Shown here one piece after another: positions 52,564 to 59,416 of a DNA stretch of 59,416 bases. The stretch lies in NCBI RefSeq assembly GCF_023266035.1, contig NZ_JAHFRY010000009.1, positions 1 through 59,416 of the forward strand, given 5' to 3'. This DNA comes from Nevskia sp. Its GTDB lineage: Bacteria > Pseudomonadota > Gammaproteobacteria > Nevskiales > Nevskiaceae. The notes under the pieces were generated by a model. It was not told the DNA's origin, ran no database searches, and worked only from the letters and a program-made list of their open reading frames with translations. The position numbers and the translations under genes are program-made. Positions within the stretch are counted from its first letter, which is position 1, and every line of letters begins with the position of its first letter.

Positions 52564-52973
52564 GGGCGTCGATATTTCTTATAAGTTGTTATCGAGCGCT
52601 GCCGGAGTCTGCAGCATTCAATTTTGAGATTCAAGCCCAAAAAAGCCGATAGTTTTCAAAAACCCGCCACTTTCTGGATCAGCGCCGATCCGCACTGGGC
52701 ACTGCGCATGCTGCTCCAGTTCAAGTGCGCGCCATGCTGGCGATTCCCAACCGATCTCGAACCCGGAAATCCCACCATCTGGTCATCAAGCGCATGCGTG
52801 GGCCCGTTCCAGCAGTCTCGGGCCCGATGTGCCCTGGAAAAGCACGCTGCAACCCCATTTTCAAAGGCTTACGATGCGCGGCCTGATTTCGCTCCGAACC
52901 ACGCAGTCCCTATGAATGGCATGACCGGACACCCGACTGCTGCGCGCGGAAATCAGACTGAAGCGGTAGCGCC
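52564..52973 (+). other. Leader region of the phytochrome gene, no gene seen
   Basis: A 410-bp stretch between the terminator and the phytochrome start. It is AT-rich for its first 110 bases, which probably hold the promoter. An open frame across 52624-52977 looks non-coding: its composition is unlike the neighbours and it runs into the phytochrome start in another frame. Confidence 0.5.
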
Positions 52974-55526
52974 ATGACCGATCCGTCCTTCAAGGTCGAC
53001 CTCAGCAACTGCGATCAGGAGCCAATTCACATCCTCGGCGCGATCCAGCCGTTCGGTTTCCTGATCGTGCTCTCCTCGGACTGGAACATCGTCCGGGTCT
53101 CTGCCAACAGCGAGTTGCTGCTCGGCCTGGCGCCGGAAGCGCTCATCGGCAGGCACATCGTCGGGGTATTCGCGGCCGAGGCGGTCCACACCATCCGCAA
53201 CCGGATGTTCAATCTGGTGACCGCGGACGTCGTCGAACGCATCTTCAAGCTGCCGCTGTTCGACGATGAACGCCCGTTCGACCTGGCGATTCATATGTCC
53301 AACGGCCAGTTCATCTTTGAAGTCGAGCCCGCCAGCAACGATTCGATCAGTCTGACCGGCACCTTGCGCAGCATGATGTCGCGTCTCGATGGCGCCAGAG
53401 GCCTGACCGATTTCTTCCGGGAAGGCGCCCGTCAGGTACGCGTGCTCACCGGCTTCGACCGGGTCATGGTCTATCGCTTCGACGAGAGCGAAGCCGGCCA
53501 TGTGGTCGCCGAGTCCGCGCGCAGCGGCATCGGCAGCTTTCTGGGAATGCACTATCCGGCGTCCGATATTCCGGCCCAGGCCCGGGCGCTCTATATCCGC
53601 AACCTGTTTCGGGTGATTGCCGATGTCCGGGCAAAACCGGTGGCAATCGTTCCGCAGCTGGACGAAAACGGCGCGCCGCTCGATCTGTCGCTGGCCGTCA
53701 CGCGTGCCGTGTCGCCCATCCATATCGAGTATCTGACCAATATGGGCGTGGGCGCGTCGCTGTCCATTTCCATCGTCATCGACGGCAAGCTGTGGGGCTT
53801 GTTCGCCTGCCATCACTACGCACCGCGCTTGCCGGGCCTTGAACGGCGCTCGCTGGCCGAGCTGTTCGGGCAGATGTTCGCGATGAAGCTGGAAAGCCGC
53901 GAACGTCAGCTGATGAGCGAGTTCCAGGCGAGGACGCGCGAAGTCTCGAGCAGCCTGCTCGGTGCGCTCGCCAGCGATTCCAAGCTGCTCGAAGATCCCG
54001 GCTGGCTCGGCGATACGCTGAATCGCGCGATCGAATCCGACGGCATGGGCGTGTCGATCAATGGTCGCGTGGCACTCGCCGGCCTTGCGCCCAGCGAATC
54101 GGAGTTCGCGCAGATCATCAAGGTGCTCAATGGCGTGGCCTCCAGCAAGGTTTATGCGACCGATCGGATCGCAGACCTGCTGCCTGCGGCTGCGCATTGG
54201 TCAGGCACTGCGACGGGCATGCTGTCGATGCCTATCTCGCGGTCGCCGCGAGACCACATCGTGCTATTCCGTCAGGAAATGATCCGCACGGTGCGCTGGG
54301 GTGGTGATCCGCACAAGCCTGTCGAGTTCGGTCCCAACGGCCCGCGCCTCACGCCACGCAAGAGCTTCGAGGCCTGGTCGGAATTGGTGAAGGGCCGTTC
54401 CAGACCTTTCAGCGCTCAGGAGACCAATGCGGCAGAGATGCTGCGCACGACCCTGATCGAAGTCGTGCTGCGCTTTTCCGAGGAAACCAATGCCGAGCGG
54501 CAGCTGGCGTCCAGCCGGCAGGATCTGCTGATTGCCGAACTGAATCACCGGGTACGCAACATCCTGAGCCTGATCGGCGGCCTGGTTCGACGCACCAAGG
54601 GAAGTGCGGCGAATTTCGACGATTACGTCGAACAGATCGACAGCCGGATCAATGCCCTGGCCCGCGCCCACAATCAGATCACCCAGCAACATTGGGGCGC
54701 AGCACCTCTCCATTCACTGATCGAGAACGAGACCGGCGCCTACTTCATTGGCAAACTCAACCACGTCACGTTCTCGGGACCGGATGTCCTGCTGTCGCCA
54801 CTCGCGTACTCCACCTTGGCGCTGGTGCTGCACGAGCTGCTGACCAATGCTTCGAAGTACGGCGGCCTGTCCGAGCATGGGCGCGTCCATTTGAACTGGC
54901 GTCTGGATGCGGCGGGCGACCTGTTCATCGATTGGCGGGAGAGCGGCGGCCCGGCGGTTCAGGCGCCTATCCGGCAAGGCTTCGGCTCGACCATCATCAA
55001 TCGCTCGATTCCCTACGATCTCGGCGGCAACGCGGAAGTCTTCTACAAGCTCACCGGCCTCGAAGCGAAGTTCTGCATTCCCGCAAGATTCATCTCGATC
55101 GATCGCTTCCCGAGCTCGACGAAAAGTGCCATCCCGTCGCGCTTGGACATGACCGCGAACGACCAGCAAGTGCTGCTGGGCGAGACGGTACTGCTGGTCG
55201 AAGACAGTCTCATCATCGCGCTCGATACCGAGCAGGTCCTGAAGGATCTGGGCGCCGACCGGGTGCTGTCAGCCTCGACTGTCCAGCAGGCCCTGTCCTT
55301 GATCGAGGACGAGCAACCCAGCATCGCCGTGCTCGATCTGAATCTGGGCGACCAGACCGCTATCCCGGTCGCACTGCGCCTGCTGGAACTCGGTATTCGT
55401 TTCGTGTTTGCCACCGGCTATGGCGACAAGGCCGACTTGCCGCAGGAACTGCTGGGCACGCCGATCCTGCAGAAGCCGTTCTCGAAGGAAAGCATCGCCA
55501 GCGCGATCGGCCGGCTGACCCGATAG
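52974..55526 (+). CDS. Bacteriophytochrome hybrid: PAS-GAF-PHY, HWE histidine kinase, receiver domain
   Basis: An 850-residue red/far-red light sensor. The bilin-binding Cys13 (SNCDQEPIHILGAIQPFG) lies before the PAS domain. GAF has PASDIPAQAR (about 195), and the PHY tongue has TPRKSFEAWSE. An HWE/HisKA_2-type kinase has AELNHRVRN (phospho-His about 525) and the HELLTNASKYGGLSEHG N-box. The C-terminal receiver (about 735-850) has LLVED and phospho-Asp in VLDLNLGD. Biliverdin must be supplied by a heme oxygenase encoded elsewhere. Light output partner unknown. Confidence 0.93.
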   Translation: MTDPSFKVDLSNCDQEPIHILGAIQPFGFLIVLSSDWNIVRVSANSELLLGLAPEALIGRHIVGVFAAEAVHTIRNRMFNLVTADVVERIFKLPLFDDERPFDLAIHMSNGQFIFEVEPASNDSISLTGTLRSMMSRLDGARGLTDFFREGARQVRVLTGFDRVMVYRFDESEAGHVVAESARSGIGSFLGMHYPASDIPAQARALYIRNLFRVIADVRAKPVAIVPQLDENGAPLDLSLAVTRAVSPIHIEYLTNMGVGASLSISIVIDGKLWGLFACHHYAPRLPGLERRSLAELFGQMFAMKLESRERQLMSEFQARTREVSSSLLGALASDSKLLEDPGWLGDTLNRAIESDGMGVSINGRVALAGLAPSESEFAQIIKVLNGVASSKVYATDRIADLLPAAAHWSGTATGMLSMPISRSPRDHIVLFRQEMIRTVRWGGDPHKPVEFGPNGPRLTPRKSFEAWSELVKGRSRPFSAQETNAAEMLRTTLIEVVLRFSEETNAERQLASSRQDLLIAELNHRVRNILSLIGGLVRRTKGSAANFDDYVEQIDSRINALARAHNQITQQHWGAAPLHSLIENETGAYFIGKLNHVTFSGPDVLLSPLAYSTLALVLHELLTNASKYGGLSEHGRVHLNWRLDAAGDLFIDWRESGGPAVQAPIRQGFGSTIINRSIPYDLGGNAEVFYKLTGLEAKFCIPARFISIDRFPSSTKSAIPSRLDMTANDQQVLLGETVLLVEDSLIIALDTEQVLKDLGADRVLSASTVQQALSLIEDEQPSIAVLDLNLGDQTAIPVALRLLELGIRFVFATGYGDKADLPQELLGTPILQKPFSKESIASAIGRLTR

Positions 55527-55534
55527 GACTGCAG

Positions 55535-57097
55535 TTAGTCGGCGAAAGCCTGCCGGTATTGCTCCCGAACGGCGCGCTTCAGAATCTTCCCGGTGCCGCC
55601 CAGAGGCAGGGCATCGGTGAAGAAAACCGATTTCGGAATCTTGTAGCCCGCCAATAGTTCGCGGCAGTGCGCAGTGATCTCTTGTGCCGTTGCCTTCAGG
55701 TCTGGGGCCAGCACGATGACGGCCGTGACCTTTTCACCCCACTTCGGATCAGGCAGCCCGATGACCACGCAGGAGTGCACGGCGGGATGCCTGGCCAGTG
55801 CCTGTTCGACTTCGGCCGAGTAGACGTTCTCGCCGCCGGTCACGATCATGTCCTTGACCCGATCGACGAGATAGATGAAGCCCTCTGCATCACGGTAGCC
55901 GGCGTCGCCGGTGCGATACCAGCCGTCCTTGAGCACGGCCGCCGTCGCCTCGGGCTGACGCCAGTAGCTGCGGAAGATCGTCGGGCCGCGTATCCACAGC
56001 TCCCCGGGCTGGCCGTCCGGCAGATCGTAGCCGTCCGGATCGCGGATGCGGATCTCGATCTCGGGCAATGGCTTGCCGCAGGAACGCAGCTTGGGTTCAT
56101 CATCCGGGTCATGCTGATCAGGACGCAGCAAGGTCAGCGGGCCCAGCGATTCCGAAGCACCGTAGAACTGCATGAACTGGCAGCCGGTCTCGACCAGCGC
56201 CCGGCGCAGCAGCGCGGCGGTAATCGGCGCACCGGCATACATCATCAGACGCAACGAGGAGAAATCCGTGGTCTTTGCGTCCGGATGGTCGATCAGCATC
56301 TGGATCGCCGTCGGCACCAGCGCGCAGATCGTCGGACGGTCACGCTGGATCAGCGCCAGCGCCTTGCCGGGGTCCAGCATCGGCAGGATGGTGATGCCCG
56401 CGCCGTTGTACAGCGCCTGCAGCGACAGCCCAGTGCCGACCAGATGGAACACCGGCATCACGGTCAGCATCATGTCGCCGGGGCGCCAGTCGTAGGCACC
56501 TGACAGATGCTCGCAAAGGCGCATGGCATCGAAGGCACGATGGGTCAGCTCGACGCCCTTCGGCTTGCCGGTGGTGCCCGAGGTATAGATCAGCACCGCA
56601 GTATCGAGTGGATGAATGCGCAACTGCGGATCGGCGTCATCGACCGCTGCCAGCCAGGCATCCAGTGCCTGGGGATCGCTCGAGTTCGAATCGAAGACCA
56701 CAATTTCGAACGGCTGCGCGCATTGTCGGGCGATGGTCTCGACGACCGACACGAACTCGCGATCGACGAACACCAGCGGACATTGCGCGTCCTCGATGAT
56801 CGGCACCAGTTCGGCAATCGCCAGACGCCAGTTCAACGCCGCCATCGCGCAGCCGGCCTTGGCAACGCCGAACAGCAGTTCGAAATATCGCGCGGAATTC
56901 TTGCCGAGAAAACCGATGTTGCTGCGCGCGGGAACACCATGGCCGATCAGCGCATTGGCAACTCGGCTGCTGGCGCTATCGAGTTGCGCGAACGTGGCCG
57001 TTCCCTGCTGATCGATCAGCGCGATCCGATCCGGCGTCTGCCCGCCCCAGTATCGGGGAATGTCTGCCACGGTGAGGACTTCGGCATGCAACCACAT
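55535..57097 (-). CDS. Acyl-CoA synthetase (AMP-forming, ANL superfamily)
   Basis: A 520-residue adenylate-forming ligase with the P-loop LIYTSGTTGKPKGVELTH (about 165-182), the FYGASE motif, DGWYRTGDAGYRDAEGF and the terminal lysine region GGTGKILKR. It activates a fatty or other carboxylic acid to its CoA thioester. It is 34 bases downstream of the acyl-CoA dehydrogenase stop, so the two are co-transcribed. Substrate not predictable. Confidence 0.9.
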   Translation of the reverse strand: MWLHAEVLTVADIPRYWGGQTPDRIALIDQQGTATFAQLDSASSRVANALIGHGVPARSNIGFLGKNSARYFELLFGVAKAGCAMAALNWRLAIAELVPIIEDAQCPLVFVDREFVSVVETIARQCAQPFEIVVFDSNSSDPQALDAWLAAVDDADPQLRIHPLDTAVLIYTSGTTGKPKGVELTHRAFDAMRLCEHLSGAYDWRPGDMMLTVMPVFHLVGTGLSLQALYNGAGITILPMLDPGKALALIQRDRPTICALVPTAIQMLIDHPDAKTTDFSSLRLMMYAGAPITAALLRRALVETGCQFMQFYGASESLGPLTLLRPDQHDPDDEPKLRSCGKPLPEIEIRIRDPDGYDLPDGQPGELWIRGPTIFRSYWRQPEATAAVLKDGWYRTGDAGYRDAEGFIYLVDRVKDMIVTGGENVYSAEVEQALARHPAVHSCVVIGLPDPKWGEKVTAVIVLAPDLKATAQEITAHCRELLAGYKIPKSVFFTDALPLGGTGKILKRAVREQYRQAFAD

Positions 57098-57131
57098 CGA
57101 CGCTACTCCTAGTACGTGTTTGGCGCTGAGA

Positions 57132-58283
57132 TCAAGCAGCCAGCGAACGGCTGATCAGCTCGCGCATGATTTCCGAGGTGCCGCCGTAGATGCGCTGGAC
57201 TCTCGCATCGGCATACAGGCGGCAGATTTCGTATTCGCGCATGAAGCCGTAGCCGCCGAAGAACTGCAGGCACTGATCGACCAGACGTCCTTGCATCTCG
57301 CTGCACCAGAGCTTGGCGATCGAGGCCTGGGTCGAATCGAGTTGCCGGCGCACATGCTTGTCGAGGCATTGGTCGACGAAAGCCCAGCCGACGCTCAGTT
57401 CGGTCTTCAGGTCGGCAAGCTTGTAGCGGGTATTCTGGAAATCGCCGATCGCCTGGCCGAAGGCCTTGCGGTTGCGCACGTAGTCGACGGTGATGTCGAA
57501 AGCCCGCTGGGCTGCGGCCATCGAGGTCAGCGCGATCGCCAGGCGCTCCTGCGGCAACTGCTGCATCAGCGAAGCGAAGCCGGCGCCTTCACGGCCGAGC
57601 AGGTTGCCGCGCGGCACCTCGATGTCTTCGAGGAACAGTTCGGACGTATCGGCGGACAGCTGGCCGAGCTTGTCCAGCTTGCGGCCGCGATTGAAGCCAG
57701 CGCGTTCGGCCTCGACCAGGATCAGGCTGATGCTCTTGGCCCCCGGCGCGTCCGAAGTGCGGGCAACGACGATCACCAGATCGCAGTGCTGGCCGTTGGA
57801 GACGAAGGTCTTGTTGCCGCTGATGCGGAAGCCGGCTTCTGTTGGCGTGGCGCGCGTGCGCACCGCTTGCAGGTCGCTGCCGGTGCCAGGCTCGGTCATC
57901 GCCACCGCGCAAACCGTCTCGCCGCTGGCCAATCGTGGCAGCCAGTGCTGCTTCTGCTCCTCGTTGCCGAGATCTTCGATGTAGCTGGCGCCGACGTCGC
58001 TGTGCACGGTGAGATCGGACAACGGCCCGGCGAGGCCGGCGTAGGCGAACTCCTCGATCACCACGGCGTTGTGCTTGAAATTGCCGCCGGCGCCGCCGTG
58101 GCTGTCTGCGATCTGCGGGCAGAGAATGCCGGCCTCGCCGGCCCGCTGCCAGAAGCGGCGCTCGACCATGCCGGCCTCCTCCCAGGCGGTGAAGTGCGGC
58201 AGCACCTCCGCCTTGATGAAGCCGCGCACGGCATCGCGGAACAGGCTGTGCTCTTCTTCGTAAACGGCTCGGTGAATCAGCAT
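57132..58283 (-). CDS. Acyl-CoA dehydrogenase, long-chain (LCAD) type
   Basis: A 383-residue FAD dehydrogenase with AVAMTEPGTGSDLQAV and the end QRIYGGTSEIMRELISRSL. The YEGT Glu of medium- and short-chain enzymes is Gly here (YGGT). The catalytic Glu is instead expected in LPQERLAIA, exactly as in LCAD and isovaleryl-CoA dehydrogenase. It oxidises acyl-CoA at the alpha-beta position. It lies between the molybdopterin enzyme and the CoA ligase gene on one strand. Confidence 0.92.
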   Translation of the reverse strand: MLIHRAVYEEEHSLFRDAVRGFIKAEVLPHFTAWEEAGMVERRFWQRAGEAGILCPQIADSHGGAGGNFKHNAVVIEEFAYAGLAGPLSDLTVHSDVGASYIEDLGNEEQKQHWLPRLASGETVCAVAMTEPGTGSDLQAVRTRATPTEAGFRISGNKTFVSNGQHCDLVIVVARTSDAPGAKSISLILVEAERAGFNRGRKLDKLGQLSADTSELFLEDIEVPRGNLLGREGAGFASLMQQLPQERLAIALTSMAAAQRAFDITVDYVRNRKAFGQAIGDFQNTRYKLADLKTELSVGWAFVDQCLDKHVRRQLDSTQASIAKLWCSEMQGRLVDQCLQFFGGYGFMREYEICRLYADARVQRIYGGTSEIMRELISRSLAA

Positions 58284-58310
58284 GAGGATTGGTCTTGTGG
58301 ATCGTTGGGT

Positions 58311-59416
58311 TCAGGCCGCCCGCAAGGCGACTGCGGTGCCATTGAGATTGGGCATGCCGGAGAGTTCGTCAGCGCCATCGCTGGCGATCAGCAGGTTGCG
58401 GTTGACGCCCTGCACCAGCGCCTCCCCGTTGTTCATCGGGTCGAACACGCGTGAGCCCCAGCCATGCTCCAGGCAGACCACGCCTCGGGAGACTTCAGCC
58501 GACAGCCGCAGCTTGGCAACGACGCTGCCGGTGCGCGAGGACAGGCGCACGGCTTGCTCGTCGACCAGATTCAGTGCTCGGGCGTCGTCGGGATGGATCT
58601 CCACATACTCGCCGTGCGCCTGCTTGCGCTTGACCGACTCGACCAGCCAGCTGTTCATCATGCTCACGCGGCGCTGATTGACGATCCGGAACGGAAACTC
58701 CGGATCAAGGGCCGGCGGTGCTTCGGCAAGGCGCTGACGCAGCGCATCGACGAAGGCCGGTGGCGCGGCATGGATGCGCTTGTCCGGCGTCTGCAGGGCG
58801 GCTCGGAAATCGCCATAACGCCGCTCGCCGTAGCTGATGCCCTGCGGGCTGCTGACCAGATCCTTCCACTTCAGCGGTGTGAACGCTTTGATCAGGAAAG
58901 CCCAGATCCAGCGTACATTGAAGGCATGGTGTGGGTTGCCGGTGCGGCGGGCAACCCAGCGGCTGGCGCGGACGATGCCGTTCATGCCTGGAATGCCGAG
59001 AAAGGGCACGTCCATCTTCAGCGCCAGGTCGAGGAAGAAATCCCATTCGCTGCGAACCTCGCCAGGCAGCTCGACGACCTTCTGCCCCAACTGCGTGAAC
59101 GGGCGATCCATGAAGCCGCTGAACAATGCATACAGCTCTTCGCGTTCGAGGAAGTGCGAGCCGGGAATCAGCCAGTGCGCGTGGCGATGGCTTTCGCGCT
59201 GGAAGAAGTCGATGGCGACCAGCAGGTCGAGCTGCTCGAAAGCCTGATCGAGACGGGCACCATCGGGACCGGAGATCACCGGGTTGCCCGAGTTGACGAT
59301 CATCGCCCGGATCTGGTCCTGGCCGGGGCTCAGGATCTCGTCGGCCATGATCGTCATCGGATAGGCGCCGGCGATCTGCTGGTGATTGCCGATGCGGCTG
59401 CGGCGTTTCACCGGTG
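58311..59416 (-). CDS. Molybdopterin oxidoreductase (DMSO reductase family), C-terminal part
   Basis: About 368 residues of the C-terminal half of a large molybdo-bis-MGD oxidoreductase. QIRAMIVNSGNPVISGPDG and the FFQRESHRHAHWLIPGSHFLEREELY region are from the central molybdopterin domain. HPDDARALNLVDEQAVRLSSRTGSVVAKLRLSAEVSRGVVCLEHGWG is the molybdopterin-dinucleotide-binding cap. The N-terminal Fe-S site and Mo ligand are beyond the right edge, so the substrate cannot be judged. 27 bases upstream of the acyl-CoA dehydrogenase on the same strand. Confidence 0.85.
   Translation of the reverse strand, partial: PVKRRSRIGNHQQIAGAYPMTIMADEILSPGQDQIRAMIVNSGNPVISGPDGARLDQAFEQLDLLVAIDFFQRESHRHAHWLIPGSHFLEREELYALFSGFMDRPFTQLGQKVVELPGEVRSEWDFFLDLALKMDVPFLGIPGMNGIVRASRWVARRTGNPHHAFNVRWIWAFLIKAFTPLKWKDLVSSPQGISYGERRYGDFRAALQTPDKRIHAAPPAFVDALRQRLAEAPPALDPEFPFRIVNQRRVSMMNSWLVESVKRKQAHGEYVEIHPDDARALNLVDEQAVRLSSRTGSVVAKLRLSAEVSRGVVCLEHGWGSRVFDPMNNGEALVQGVNRNLLIASDGADELSGMPNLNGTAVALRAA

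Noticed and set aside
52624-52977. 117-codon open frame just before the phytochrome
   Set aside because: It overlaps the phytochrome start in another frame, has no good ribosome site, and its translation lacks domain-like character.
52953-54197. 414-codon minus-strand open frame opposite the phytochrome
   Set aside because: Antisense to conserved PAS/GAF coding sequence with shadow-like composition.

Overview
The window is high-GC DNA packed with genes on both strands. The mix of AlgD, WaaA, LpxL, WaaC, an Atm1-type ABC exporter, EmrAB/TolC efflux and a Dmp-type phenol pathway points to a gammaproteobacterium. My best guess is a Nevskiales/Solimonadaceae-like hydrocarbon or aromatics degrader; this is inferred from gene content only, as the window has no rRNA or tRNA.

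Left part (1-22.8 kb): core envelope and housekeeping genes. These are a partial algD, a ligase-associated exonuclease coupled to waaA, lpxL with a glycosyltransferase-like partner, waaC, a TPR protein next to an L,D-transpeptidase that shares its C-terminal domain, an AIM24-like protein with an M48 protease, an Atm1-like exporter, a DUF1631 protein, a PlsC-like/SDR pair, dps, an orphan DppF-like ATPase, a repeat island with a small lower-GC gene, a lipoprotein M48 protease, a DUF4864 protein, a dienoyl-CoA-reductase-like SDR, an inositol-monophosphatase-family enzyme and a PduO-type cobalamin adenosyltransferase. Next comes a drug efflux module (23.3-28.2 kb): emrB-emrA on the minus strand, divergent tetR-tolC, and a palindromic operator between them.

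Centre (28.8-51.3 kb): a complete phenol catabolic island. DmpR (minus strand) faces the phenol hydroxylase operon dmpKLMN-[fused tautomerase]-dmpO-dmpP. The promoter region between them has near-consensus DmpR upstream sites, an IHF site and a sigma-54 -24/-12 promoter. A Baeyer-Villiger monooxygenase of the 4-hydroxyacetophenone type and an NTF2-like protein follow. After an HD protein, a GlxA-type regulator and an SDR, a minus-strand meta-cleavage operon runs dmpQ-glcG-dmpC-dmpE-dmpH-Rieske-Rieske-dmpI-dmpF-dmpG-catechol 2,3-dioxygenase. A divergent LysR gene has an ATAC-N7-GTAT operator. Phenol would be hydroxylated to catechol, cleaved at the meta position and taken by the 4-oxalocrotonate branch to pyruvate and acetyl-CoA. 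The hydrolytic branch enzyme DmpD is absent.

Right part (52.2-59.4 kb): a strong promoter and a terminated, highly structured non-coding segment carrying an anti-Shine-Dalgarno motif (candidate sRNA). Then come a bacteriophytochrome/HWE-kinase/receiver hybrid and a minus-strand set: an acyl-CoA synthetase, a long-chain-type acyl-CoA dehydrogenase and a molybdopterin oxidoreductase cut by the window edge.

Most worth a second look: the fused tautomerase inside the phenol hydroxylase operon, the reductase-less pair of Rieske oxygenases inside the meta operon, the dmpL-dmpM double hairpin, and the candidate sRNA upstream of the phytochrome.
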